Below, in pieces: positions 54,375 to 63,905 of a DNA stretch of 64,000 bases. The stretch is taken from positions 310,001 through 374,000 of the forward strand of contig JAHDVF020001048.1 of NCBI GenBank assembly GCA_022606425.2, in the 5' to 3' direction. The notes beneath the pieces were generated by a model, which did not search any database, was not told where the DNA came from, and was given only the letters and a program-made list of their open reading frames with translations. Within the stretch, counting starts at the first letter, position 1. The number at the start of each line of letters is the position of its first letter. Made by a program: the position numbers and the translations under genes. Source of the DNA: Lepidostoma basale. Taxonomy: Eukaryota > Arthropoda > Insecta > Trichoptera > Lepidostomatidae.

Positions 54375-55755
54375 ATACGCGTGCTTTGCTCGAGTTTAAT
54401 GGCCAGTTCAATGCTGTTGGAGGTGTCCATGACAGTGTTTGAGGTCTTCAGACGTTCCCTTTAACACACCTGAGCAGTAATCCTGTTGAATTCCCATACT
54501 AACGTGCTTCGAAACTTTGTCGATAAACGCGTACTTTCTCTTGGGTTTAATGGCCAGTTCAATTCTGTTGGAGGTGTCCATGTCAGTGTTTGAGGTCTCC
54601 AGAAGTTCCTTTTGACACACCTGAGCAGTTATCCTGTTGAATTCACACACTAACGTGCTTCGAAACTTTGTCGATATACGCGTATTTTCTCTTGGGTTTA
54701 ATGGCCAGTTCAATGCTGTTGGAGGTGTCCATGACAGTGTTTGAGTAAAAAAAGGTCTCCAGACGTTCCCTTTAACACACCTGAGCAGTATTCCTGTTGA
54801 ATTCCCATACTAACGCGCTTCGAAACATTGCCGATATACGCGTACTTTCTCTTGGGTTTAATGGCCATTTCAATGCTGTTAGAGGTGTCCATGATGCTGT
54901 TTGAAGTCTCCAGGCGTTACCTTTAACATTGCAGAGGAGTCTTCTTCTTCTTATTTTTTTTTCTGTCACACCTCCGTGGTGCATAGGGCCTCAAGGAACC
55001 TTCTCTACCCGACTCTATCGCATGCCTGATGCCTAACATCATCCCAAGAGAGGCCTGCTGCCTTAACCTCGTCCTGCAGGGCTCTTCTTCAGGTGGCTCT
55101 AGGTCTGCCTCGCTTTCTCTTTCCTCGCATAGGGGACCAGTCTAGTGCGCCCTGAGCGATGCAGGCTGGGTTCCGTCTCAGAGTGTGACCGATCCACTGC
55201 CATTTGCGTCTAGCGACTTGTTCTCTAATTGGCTTTTCGCCCGCCATGGTCCAGAGAACGGTATTTGACACTGTTTGGGGTCAATAGATCTTGAATATTG
55301 AGCGAAGACACCTATTTATAAACACCTGTAGTTTACCAATAACGTCCCCGGTAGATTTCCAAGTCTCACATCCGTACAGCAGCATGCTTTTAACGCTTTT
55401 AATTGCAGAGGAATATTCCTGTTGAATTCCTAAAAAAACTGCTTCTAAACTAAGATGATATAAGCATGCTTATAGTTGCATTTAATAGCCAGTTCAATGT
55501 TGTTGGTGGTGTCTATGATGCTGTTTGAGGTCTCCAGGAGTTTATTTTAACACAGCAGCGCTGTATTAACGTTGAATTCCTTGACTAACGGACTTCGAAG
55601 CTCTATCGATATATGCGTACTTTTGCTTGGGTTTAATGGCCAGTTCAATGCTGTTGGAGGTGTCCATGAAGCTGTTTGAGGTCTCCTGGTGTTCCCTTGA
55701 CACATCAGAGAAGCATTCCTGCTGAATTCCTAGGCTAACTTGCTTCAAAAGCCTG
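54375..55755 (+). repeat. 151-bp satellite, about six monomers, split by LINE-F
   Basis: The landmark GGCCAGTTCAATGCTGTTGG begins at 54401, 54552, 54703, 54863, about 55487 and 55638. Spacing is 151 bp (160 where 'gtaaaaaaa' is inserted; 150 after removing LINE-F). Monomers differ by substitutions. 151 is not a multiple of 3, so the overlapping minus-strand ORFs are not protein repeats. Confidence 0.85.
54939..55401 (-). mobile_element. LINE-F inserted in the satellite, 11-bp target-site duplication
   Basis: ATTGCAGAGGA at 54928-54938 and 55402-55412. Reverse GAA tail at 54939-54950, then SNTVLWTMAGEKPIREQVAR and TLRRNPACIAQGALDWSPMR. Confidence 0.85.
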
Positions 55756-56085
55756 CTTTTTCAGCCTCCGCATAATGAGCGCTGGGAAACTGCTGGTGCC
55801 AAAGAGGAGACCCCTGAAAATTACACTCAAGATGATAGAAGACCCTAAAACGGATGTTTTACATTATTCAACAATATCAATAATAACATATTTTAGTTAG
55901 TGCAAATGGGGAGACCAGAAAATATAGTAAAATATAATAAAAGTGCCAATTTCGACATTTTCCAAAATGGTACGTTATGTAGGTATTCCACCCACAAAAA
56001 ATAATTTAATATCCACCAAAGCGATATCGATTTGGCTATACCGTAGATATTGCAATTCTCTGATGAATATGTTTCTTTGTTTCAG
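55756..56085. other. 3' end of the giant eya intron
   Basis: No repeat recognised; ends with polypyrimidine acceptor tttctttgtttcag at 56072-56085. Confidence 0.6.
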
Positions 56086-56804
56086 ATTCTGCGCAGACAG
56101 CTGCAGCAGCCCAGCCGGTCCCTTCGGCTCCCCCTGCCTCCTGGTCCGGGAGCCCTCTTCTCCCTGCCCCGCTTCGCCCTCATCCCCTAGTTCCCTCAAC
56201 CTCCTGACGCCCACCTTCCACCCCCCTTTCACGCACGCCGCCAACGCCGGTCTCTTAACCACTGCTGCAGGGTCCAACCAGACATCTTCATTCCTGACAA
56301 CCAACTCCAATTTGGCCACATCGTTTTTAAACAACGCGACCACAACAGCATCCCAGTTTTTGAGCTTAGCGACCAGCTCGCCTGCCTATTTGGCCACAGC
56401 TAATTCGAACTCGTCGCCTTTCTTGACATCGGCCAATTCCAATTCCCAGTTTCTGACATCAGTCAATTCGAATTCTTCTCCATTTCTAACCGCAGTTACT
56501 TCGAATTCTTCCCCCTTTTCCACCACAGTTAATTCTAAACTAGAGTTAAACTCCAATTCTTCGTTTTTAACGACGGTCAACGCGAGCACTCCATACCTGA
56601 CCAGCGTCAATACTAATTCTCCCTTCCTCGCGACGGTAAACTCCTGCTCGTCTCCCTTCCTGACGAGCATTAACCCGTGCGGGGGGCTGCTCTTGGGGGG
56701 CGCAGCGCCGGATCCAGCGGGCGCATGCGCGCACGGCCCTACGGGCCCCCTCTCCCCCGCGACGGCTTCCGCAGCGGTGGCTTGGTTAATGAATGACTCC
56801 TCAG
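56086..56804 (+). CDS. eya: eyes absent homologue, large N-terminal exon
   Basis: Exon of 719 bp between acceptor tttctttgtttcag and donor CAG|GTGAGA. Frame enters with one base completing an Arg codon and leaves with one base (G). The product is the N-terminal transactivation region, expected to be disordered: P/S-rich start (CSSPAGPFGSPCLL, PCPASPSSPSSLN), then about a dozen degenerate units of 10-11 residues such as NSNSSPFLTSA and NSNSQFLTSV (56285-56685), then a Gly/Ala/Pro part and AVAWLMNDSS at the end, joined to GGGSVKSEVRSP in the next exon. WLMND..SVKSE.RSP resembles the Drosophila Eya segment I recall. The repeat block has no counterpart I know. The minus-strand ORF here is a shadow. 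Confidence 0.75.
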
Positions 56805-57034
56805 GTGAGAACATGACCGTTCACTTTTATATCTTCAAAATAATTATATAAAAAAAAAAACTAATTGATAGAAATGAAAACCTCTGTTTTCTAGAAGGCA
56901 TTATCAAACGCTTTAGAAAGGCGAAACATGTCTTAATAATAGTTAATGTAGTAATAATAATTAACTTCTAGAAAGCAGACGTTTAATAAAACGTTTAGAA
57001 AACAGATTTATTACTTAATAATTAATAACAACAA
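56805..57034. repeat. Intron start with an HHR-c repeat
   Basis: GCTTTAGAAAGGCGAAACAT at about 56908 with 'ttctagaaagcagacgttt' tails on either side, another Penelope-type terminal repeat remnant (56870-57000). Confidence 0.5.
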
Positions 57035-57210
57035 CAACAAATGAGTAAGAATGGACCGCCACACTACTCTATCCTGAAAAACCTCTCTAGCTTCCTCCAC
57101 ATTCATACGACGAGTCATACACGCACGTCGATTCCTCCGACTTCTAACATGACCAACGTTTCTTTCAACATCACTGTCCGTTCGGCCATTCCCTGTGAAC
57201 ATGCTACCTA
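57035..57210 (-). mobile_element. RTE-A LINE, deleted fragment
   Basis: 63-codon frame joins MFTGNGRTDSDVERN to VGHVRSRRNRRACMTRRMN in frame, so the middle of the C-terminal region is deleted. Confidence 0.65.
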
Positions 57211-57429
57211 AACAAATATGTAGCCAAAATATAACCTTGTACTACTATTTATGTAGAATAATATTTTTATTATTGTTTTTATTATAACATATGTACTATT
57301 TCAAGTAAATAAATAAATAAAACAGTCTGTGCTGACGCTGTCGAAGATACCTAACCATTGTATATAAGTCGATCTTGGGTGTATTTGTATTTCGTGGTGT
57401 CATCTTTTTCATACTTCATACCCAAATTA
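57211..57429. other. Unassigned intronic DNA
   Basis: A LINE-J scrap (cagtctgtgctgacgctgtc) at 57324-57343. Otherwise nothing. Confidence 0.35.
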
Positions 57430-57722
57430 AATCCCAGAGGCTTTCCTTGGTCTTTCTCTATTTCTTGTTCCGTATACATTGTTGACATATACTTTCTTTA
57501 TAAATCATTCTTTCCATGTGTCCAAACCATCTTAATGATCCTTTCATTATTTTATTCATAACACTTTCATTCATACTGCAATCACTTCTAATATTTTCAT
57601 ACACAGATTTTACACACGTTCGTATAAGAGATCTCATTTCTACTGCATTTATTATTTTATCCTTCTTTTGCCAGTTCCATGCCTCGCTTATATTCATAAG
57701 TGTCGGTACAAGAATACCAGGT
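57430..57722 (-). mobile_element. RTE-A LINE, internal part
   Basis: NISEAWNWQKKDKIINAVEM, NKIMKGSLRWFGHMERM; truncated at RNKK. Confidence 0.75.
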
Positions 57723-57761
57723 TCAAGAAAAGCAGTTAGCAAAGTATTATTATTATTATTG

Positions 57762-57971
57762 ACAACCTTCGAGCCAGAATGGTAAGAGCTAGGACTGCCA
57801 CACCGAAGGCCCCGGGTTCGATTCCTGGCAGTGTGATTGTTACACTGTCTGATGTAGAATTTACGTGACAATAAAATGGCAATAGATTAGCTACCTATCA
57901 CATGTCACGAGAATCAATATAATGGCTAAAAACAAATTGTATAAAATAATTGGGTTCAAACGACCTGTTGT
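57762..57971 (+). mobile_element. SINE-T, near full length
   Basis: B-box GGTTCGATTCC intact, A-box region decayed (internal deletion to 'ctaggactgccacaccg'), end 'caaacgacctgttgt'. Confidence 0.8.
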
Positions 57972-58130
57972 AACTAACTAACTAACCATCACGCCATTTC
58001 TCCGGAGAGGTAGGCAGAGAGGATGGATCGTCACAATGCTCTGTCCTGGCATACCTCTCGGGTTTCCTCTACATTCATACAAGCTTCACTTCCATACATG
58101 AGGGTTGGCACTAGAATTCCATTGTGTACT
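57972..58130 (-). mobile_element. RTE-A LINE, deleted 3' fragment
   Basis: TAAC tail, about 90 bp of ORF end, then a jump to the 'aagcttcacttccatacatg' region. Confidence 0.65.
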
Positions 58131-58149
58131 ACCTGTTGTATGTAATAAA

Positions 58150-58205
58150 AATATTATAGACGTTTCGGAGATCGTCACAAACTCCATCTTCGATCTAAGA
58201 TTGTA
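58150..58205 (-). repeat. Hammerhead-like remnant
   Basis: Minus strand: TCGAAGATGGAG..CTCCGAAACGTC; stem II GGAG/CTCC kept, first box altered. Confidence 0.45.
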
Positions 58206-58478
58206 AGAAAGAGAAGAATTTTAATTCTCGAATCAGTATACAAGTATCTTTTGTATCAACCCAATAATATGTGGAATTTATTATATTTTTCCTCTATATA
58301 AAATATATAAAACCATTTAAAATTATTTCCCTTATAATCTAAAGTATAAAATCTGGAAAGGAACCTTCGAATAAATAAAACAAAATGATATAATATTTAT
58401 GAAGTAGACAAGTTGTTAAATCGGAACTTTATTGGCCTCTCCTCCTACTTACTGATTTGAGAATTGGTTTGGTCGCAG
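58206..58478. other. Intron 3' end
   Basis: AT-rich; acceptor ttggtttggtcgcag at 58464-58478. Confidence 0.5.
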
Positions 58479-58626
58479 GGGGCGGTTCTGTGAAGAGCGA
58501 GGTCCGCAGCCCATTGGCCGGCGGCGGCGAGGAGGCGGGGCCCGCGGGCGCGCTGTACGCGGCGGGGGGCGGGGTGCCGCCCTCGGACGCCCTGGAGGCC
58601 CCGCCCTCGTACAACTACTACCACAG
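58479..58626 (+). CDS. eya: eyes absent homologue, third recognised exon
   Basis: 148 bp, very GC-rich. Its first two bases complete the Gly codon begun at 56804; it leaves with AG. It encodes GGSVKSEVRSPLAGGGEEAG, then an Ala/Gly linker (PAGALYAAGGG) and APPSYNYYH. SVKSEVRSP is the peptide most like other insect Eya N-termini, and could be a sumoylation-type VKSE site (inference from motif only). Donor is AG|GTGAGT. Together with the preceding exon (719+148 = 867 bp) the pair is a multiple of three and could be skipped without a frameshift. Confidence 0.75.
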
Positions 58627-58813
58627 GTGAGTCATGGGTGTAGCCGAAACCGGCAATCAATAAATATTATTTATTTATTGAAAAATATACATTTTATATT
58701 CCATTGTAAATAAAATATTTAACAAGTTATTTTATAAGATAATCAAATGATTTTACAGAAATCTCTTGATGGGAGTTCATTTGACATAATAATGAAATAA
58801 AAAGATGTTTTCA
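58627..58813. other. Intron start
   Basis: AT-rich, nothing recognised. Confidence 0.4.
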
Positions 58814-58817
58814 TTAA

Positions 58818-59353
58818 CCTTTCCCTTACGGTGCTAAAATAAAAACGCGCGTTCCTGTGTTGGGTAGTCAGTACCCCATCAAGAGTTAGCTATTTTAAAT
58901 CGGAAAAATAAGAACATTCATATCTAATCCCCTTAATTAATTATAATTGAAGTCAAAAATAATAATAATTTAGATTTATTTGCTAAAAACATTAAAAAAA
59001 ACATCTGGCAACGCTCACGGAACGGGCATAGGTCAACTCTGGTTGCAAGCCCGAGAGCAACTGCCGGCGGCAGTGAGAACATTGAGCTCCTCGCGCTTCC
59101 ACAGTGAAGTATGCAAGAGTGAGATGCGAATATAGTGTCGCGCACTCAGCGCTACGAATTTTTTCCGATTTCACAAAATATCTCGGATGTACCCGATAAA
59201 TTTTGATTATTATTAACATTATTTTTTAATCAATCCGTAAATATATTATGGAGGAATACCTAAAATCTTAACCTTGTATTTATTATATTTATAGAGATAT
59301 TGATGGTTATTAGAAGCAACGTGTAGAAGATACCGATCACAGGGAAGGGAGGG
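58818..59353 (+). mobile_element. piggyBac-like MITE, best copy
   Basis: 536 bp flanked by TTAA at 58814-58817 and 59354-59357. Ends are imperfect inverted repeats: CCTTTCCCTTACGG and ACAGGGAAGGGAGGG. TTAA duplication and CCC-type termini are piggyBac traits. No ORF. Confidence 0.75.
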
Positions 59354-59374
59354 TTAACTGCATTTACTTTTGTC

Positions 59375-59520
59375 TTTATTGCGATAGCGACCGGTTTCTC
59401 TTGGCTGATTGGCATCGACATACTGGTGCGTTTGTACGACCATTCTGGTGATGCCAACCAGCCTTGCGAAACCGGTCGCTTTCTAAATAAAGACTTAAGT
59501 GGAAGTAGTCATTAAAAAAA
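59375..59520. repeat. Inverted pair of HHR-type repeats, CCGGT variant
   Basis: Left (-): GATGCCAATCAGCCAAGAGAAACCGGTCGC in two parts; right (+): GATGCCAACCAGCCTTGCGAAACCGGTCGC likewise, about 30 bp apart, each with an 'ataaag' tail. Confidence 0.55.
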
Positions 59521-59544
59521 TGTTTTATTTAATTATTACTTATT

Positions 59545-59610
59545 AAAGAAGGGTTGGTACAAGAACATCATTGATGTGCACAGTCATCTTAGTTTTAATA
59601 ATGATAGGGT
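59545..59610 (-). mobile_element. RTE-A LINE scrap
   Basis: 'gggttggtacaagaacatca' resembles the reverse VLVPTL codons. Confidence 0.45.
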
Positions 59611-59619
59611 CATTATATA

Positions 59620-60135
59620 AATACATTGAGAGACACAGATATCGCGTGAGGAACACCAGAATAAGAGAGATATGTGAGGTTGAGGATATTATAAGATGGA
59701 GCAGACAGCGAAAAAGGGACTGGTACGGTCATGTTCAAAGAATGGACACCACCAGACTCCCCTATATTGCATTGCATTATCAGCCTCATGGGACTCATCC
59801 TCGTGGCTCAAAGACCTTCGTGACGACCTTCGTGGCAGAGTGGTTACGAGCTCTGACTTCCATGTTGAAGGTCCTGGGTTCGATTCCCGGGGATGGCAGT
59901 GTGATTGTTACACTGTCTGGTCTGGTGTAGAATTCACGTGACAATAAAATGGCGATAGATTGGCTACCTATCACATATCACGAGAATCAATATAATAGCT
60001 AAAAAATAAAAATTGAACACAGTAATTGGGTCCAAACGACCATGAAAGGACAGCTGGGAATCTACCTTACAGGAGGAGCAACACTCTGGAGAACAGACCA
60101 CATAGGTCTACAACAAGGAAGAAGAAGAATAAGAT
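59620..60135 (+). mobile_element. LINE-K, 3' part split by SINE-T
   Basis: RHRYRVRNTRIREICEVEDI, IRWSRQRKRDWYGHVQRMDT, then the SINE at 59824-60041, then 'aaaggacagctgggaatcta' and GAAGAAGAAG at 60119-60130. Confidence 0.75.
59824..60041 (+). mobile_element. SINE-T, full length reference copy
   Basis: 218 bp. A-box TGGCAGAGTGG 59833-59843, B-box GGTTCGATTCCC 59877-59888, body 'gtagaattcacgtgacaata', 'gcgatagattggctacctat', end 'taattgggtccaaacgacc'. tRNA-derived head is clear. Confidence 0.85.
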
Positions 60136-60139
60136 TATA

Positions 60140-60362
60140 TAAATAGAGGAAAACCGCGGAAAACGTGGCAAGATCAAATCAATCAAATATTAAATGTCAG
60201 TCACGTGAGGAGTCAGTGAAATCGACGTTCGTGTATGACATGATGTATGAATATTGAGGAAACAAGAGAAGTATGCCTGGAAAGAACAGTGTGGCGATCC
60301 ATCCTTTCTGCCTACCCCTTTAGGGAATCGGCATTACCTATGATAAGTTAATTAGTTTAGTT
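60140..60362 (+). mobile_element. RTE-A LINE, 3' fragment
   Basis: 'aggaaaaccgcggaaaacgt' (RGKPRKTW codons) to the decayed end near 60350. Confidence 0.7.
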
Positions 60363-60364
60363 AC

Positions 60365-60778
60365 TATTGCGGATTCAATTTCTTACTTCATCATTAGATA
60401 TTCTATCATACATTGTTTTTCCGCACGTTCTTCTTAGTAACCTCATTTCCACGGCATTTATCCTACTTTCATCCTTCTTCTGCCAACTCCAAGATTCACT
60501 TCCATACATAAGGGTCGGCACTAGAACTCCATTGTGCACTGCCACCTTTGCTTCAGTCGATATATTTCTATTTGCGGTAATGACTTTGTGTGCGCCATTT
60601 ATTTTGTTTCCAGCTCCAACCCTTCTTCCGATAACTTTATCCATTCTTCCATCTCTTGTATACATGCTTCCCAGATAAACAAATTCGCTTACTTGCTATA
60701 ATTTCTCACCATTCGCATTTATGTCACAATCCGTCATACATTCTTCCTTTTCAAATGCCATAACTTTAGACTTGATCG
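60365..60778 (-). mobile_element. RTE-A LINE, internal part
   Basis: 96-codon frame: YTRDGRMDKVIGRRVGAGNK, NRNISTEAKVAVHNGVLVPT, LMYGSESWSWQKKDESRINA. Confidence 0.8.
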
Positions 60779-60938
60779 TGACACTTGGAGAAAAATAATC
60801 TCAAAAGTGGAAAAAACAGTGTTTTAATTAAAAAAATTTCCTTTTTATGGAATTCCACAGTGTTAACGCCGTTAAAGTTTATCAATAATGTATTGACTTG
60901 TTTTAAAATAAAGTAATTGACCAAATGTTATATTTCAG
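60779..60938 (+). repeat. Repeat end with the 25-bp motif, and intron 3' end
   Basis: 'gagaaaaataatctcaaaag' matches 14578-14597; TATGGAATTCCACAGTGTTA at 60846-60865. Acceptor tatatttcag at 60929-60938. Confidence 0.55.
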
Positions 60939-61040
60939 CATGCAGCAATACACGGCCGGACCCGGATACCACATGAATACTGCCGCCCCCTTTTACGGAC
61001 AGTCACCCTACTCGGCGTATAGCAGTCCCGCTCCTTCCAG
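60939..61040 (+). CDS. eya: eyes absent homologue, fourth recognised exon
   Basis: 102 bp. The leading C joins AG from 58625-58626 to give AGC (Ser), then MQQYTAGPGYHMNTAAPFYG and QSPYSAYSSPAPS, leaving with AG at donor CAG|GTAACG. A Tyr/Pro/Ser-rich stretch as expected of the Eya transactivation domain. Enters and leaves in the same phase (34 codons), so it is a potential cassette exon: skipping it would join AG to the A of the next exon (Arg). Confidence 0.7.
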
Positions 61041-61554
61041 GTAACGCTTCACCACTGCTTACTTTTTAGAGATACAATAGAACGTCGTTTATTCGGACGT
61101 CAGTTAACCGGAACGTCAATTATCCGGACAAGGCGAGATGATGAAGCGTTCTGTACCATGACCTACCATGACTAAGCTTACCCCACCACACCTACACAAC
61201 GTTAGGTGTGGATTGCATCATCCTTCTTCTCCCTCCTCCTCTCCGCACCCTACGGACAGTCAGTCTCCCGCTGTGTTCGAGTTTCAACGTGTCATCTCGT
61301 TGGTTTCAACCTGTCATTATTTATTCGAGATTATCTGTGATTATCCGGTATCCGGTATCCGGAACACATCCGGTATCCGGAACACCTCCGGTCTCTCTCC
61401 ATGGCCACTCTCAACCCTTGCACACTTCTCCGTGCCCGGGTAGTCAGGTCCAAATGTCGGACCCAACCCACGACATCCTCCAAAAACCCTCCTCACACCA
61501 TCCAACAATATCCAACCCCAACATCCAAGAAATTAATTTCCAACATGTGTGGGA
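61041..61554 (+). repeat. Intron with possible pogo/Tigger-type ends
   Basis: 'ttaaccggaacgtcaattat' and repeats of ATCCGGTATCCGG (61345-61390) recall the terminal words of pogo-group elements. No transposase frame; a tentative call. Confidence 0.3.
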
Positions 61555-62563
61555 ATGTTCCATATTTCCAAATCAATCAGGGATCCTTTTTTAATTTTAT
61601 CCATGATGCAGTCATCTGCCTTACATTTTTTTCTTATTTCATCGTTCGGTATTCTATCATACAACGTTTTCCCGCACATTCTTCTTAGTGATCTCATTTC
61701 TACGGCGTTTATCCTGCTTTCATCCTTCTTTTGCCAGCTCCAAGCTTCACTTCCATACATGAGGGTTGGCACTAGAACTCCATTGTGTACTGCCATCTTT
61801 GCTTCTGTGGATATATTTCTATTTTCAATAATGACTTTGAGTGCGCCATTTATTTTATTTCCCGCACCAACCCTTCTTTCGATGTCTTTCTCCATTTTTC
61901 CGTCTCTTGTAAACATGCTTCCCAAAAACGTAAATTCGGTAACTTGCTCCAATTTCTCGCCCATCGCACTTATGTCACACATTCTTCTTTCTCGAAAACC
62001 ATCACTTTAGATTTAGACACATTCATCACCAGGTCACTCTTTTTGCATGCCTCATACATCCTTGACACTAACTAACTAACCATCACGCCGTCTCCCCGAA
62101 GGGGTAGGCAGAAAGAATGGACTGCCACACTTTTCTTTCCTGACATATTTCTCTCGCTTCCTCAACATTCATACCTACATCGTGTCATGCACGCGCGTCG
62201 ATTTCTCTGACTCCTCACATGGCCGACATTCAATATTTGATTTATTTGATCGTGCCACGTTTTCCTCGGTCTTTCTCTATTTCTGGTTCCATTTACATCT
62301 TTAACATATAAATTTTTTACCATTCTTTCTTCATTCATTCTTTTCATATGTCCAAACCATCTTAATGATCCTTTCATTATTTTGTTCATGACACCATCAT
62401 TCGCACCGCATTCACTTCTTATATTTTCATTCGACACTCTATCATACACAGAGTATCCGCACATTCGTCTAAGAGATCTCATCTCATTTATTCTACTTTC
62501 ATCCTTCTTTTGCCAGTTCCATGCTTCGCTTCCATACATAAGGGACACTAAGACTTGCAAATT
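61555..62563 (-). mobile_element. RTE-A LINE, split by a younger RTE-A
   Basis: Outer copy: 149-codon frame (61982 to 61533) with MCDISAMGEKLEQVTEFTFL, VPTLMYGSEAWSWQKKDESR, DDCIMDKIKKGS; it resumes at 62544-62563 as 'gacactaagacttgcaaatt'. Confidence 0.8.
62071..62543 (-). mobile_element. Nested RTE-A copy with 7-bp duplication
   Basis: GACACTA at 62064-62070 and 62544-62550. 132-codon frame: VLVSLMYGSEAWNWQKKDES, NKIMKGSLRWFGHMKRMNEE, RNRERPRKTWHDQINQIL. Its 5' end lies 57 bp from the next exon. Confidence 0.8.
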
Positions 62564-62600
62564 TTGAAAACTTGTTTTAAAGTAATGTTTTGATTTTCAG

Positions 62601-62751
62601 ATCGTCCTGTAAGGCCACCTCGTCCTACTCCGGATACGGGTCTGGGGGGGGCGGGGGTGGGGGCGGGGGCGGGGGCGCGTACTGCCCGCCCTACCCCGCC
62701 GCCTACTCCTCCCCCTTCCAGCCCTCCTTCACGGGGCCCGCCATGCACCAG
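62601..62751 (+). CDS. eya: eyes absent homologue, fifth recognised exon
   Basis: 151 bp between acceptor ttttgattttcag and donor CAG|GTGCGT. The first A completes Arg, then SSCKATSSYSGYGSG, an 11-Gly run coded by mixed GGG/GGC/GGT, AYCPPYPAAYSSPFQPSFTG and PAMHQ; it leaves in phase 0. The poly-Gly tract may vary in length. Open reading past the donor is intron. Confidence 0.7.
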
Positions 62752-62993
62752 GTGCGTTCCTTCATGCAGCGCCGCAGACAGGCGGGCGACTTCGATAAAC
62801 ACCATTCAAATTTAGAACACAAACAACGCCAGATACGTCAGCTAACAAGTTCAAAAAACGAACGAAAAATTGGCGGCTGGATTTTGATTGGATTATTCAA
62901 AATACGAAAATGTCTTGTACAATGTTGTCACATCAATATTGATATTTAAACAAGCTTCATTCAAAATGAAAAAAAAAACACATTAAAATAATA
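62752..62993. other. Intron start
   Basis: Nothing recognised. Confidence 0.4.
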
Positions 62994-62997
62994 TTAA

Positions 62998-63519
62998 CCT
63001 TTCCCTTATGGTACTAAAATAAATCGCGCGTTCCTGTGTTGAGTAGTCAGTACCCAATCAAAAATTAGCGATTTAAAATCTGAAAATAAGAACATTCATA
63101 GCTAATCCCCTTAATTAATTATAATTTAAGTAAAAAACTATAATAATTGAGATTTATTTGCTAAAAAAAAAAAAAAAAATCTGGCAACGGCATAGGTCCA
63201 CTCTGGTTGCAAGCCAGAGAGCTACTGCCGAACAGTGCGAACATTGAGCTCCTCGCGCTTCCACAGTGAAGTATGCAAAAGTGAGATGCGAATATAGTGT
63301 CGCGCACTCAGCGCTACGAATTTCGTTTCCGATGTTCGCAAAATATCTCGGATGTACCCGATAAATTTTGATTATTATTAATATTATTTTTTTAATCAAT
63401 GTGTAAATACATTATGGAGGATTACCTAAAATCTTAACCTTGTATTTATTATATTTATAAAGATATTGATGGTTATTAGAAGCAACGTGTAGAAGATACC
63501 CATCACAGGAAAGGGAGGG
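62998..63519 (+). mobile_element. piggyBac-like MITE, copy 3
   Basis: TTAA at 62994-62997; right site TTGA at 63520-63523 (one change). Same orientation as the other two copies; an internal A-run and deletion near 63165-63190. Confidence 0.7.
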
Positions 63520-63733
63520 TTGATGTCTATGATATTGGCTTTATTTAATAGATAATTTTATGCCATTATTGTTTAAATATGATTTCGGGCATATGAGCGC
63601 CACGGCTAGCTCGAATGAAGCGCAATCGGGAACCGAATCCAATGGCGTGATGGTTAGTTAGTTAGTTGAATCTTTAGATCATACGTTTATCCATTTTTAC
63701 CAGTGAAAGCTTATAATCTTGTTATTTCTACAG
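63520..63733. other. Intron 3' end with an RTE-A tail scrap
   Basis: 'ggcgtgatggttagttagtt' at 63644-63665 is just the RTE-A terminus. Acceptor ttgttatttctacag at 63719-63733. Confidence 0.55.
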
Positions 63734-63905
63734 GATTACTACAACTATGGTATGGCGCATGCGTACTCCGAGGGAATGTCTCCCGGTGGAGGCGGAAGTG
63801 GAAGTGGAGGATACGGCGCCTGCTATCAGCCCTACCCGCCCTACGCCCTCAGTCCACCCAGCTCGGCTGGCAGCGCGCCTTACCACCTGACCACCACCCT
63901 ACCAG
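63734..63905 (+). CDS. eya: eyes absent homologue, sixth recognised exon
   Basis: 172 bp, enters in phase 0 (MHQ-DYYNYGM) and leaves with one base (G) at donor CAG|GTAACT. It encodes DYYNYGMAHAYSEGMSPGGG, a Gly/Ser linker, YGACYQPYPPYALSPPSSAG and SAPYHLTTTLP. Tyr-Pro-rich, in keeping with the Eya N-terminal domain. The Eya phosphatase domain has not begun by the end of this exon. Confidence 0.7.

Noticed and set aside
54408..54984. Overlapping minus-strand ORFs with repeated peptides (KPKRKYAYID)
   Set aside because: They fall on the 151-bp satellite; the unit is not a multiple of three, so frames change between monomers.
56386..56814. Long minus-strand ORF opposite the eya exon
   Set aside because: It is the antisense shadow of the repetitive exon; no motif and no splice or start context.
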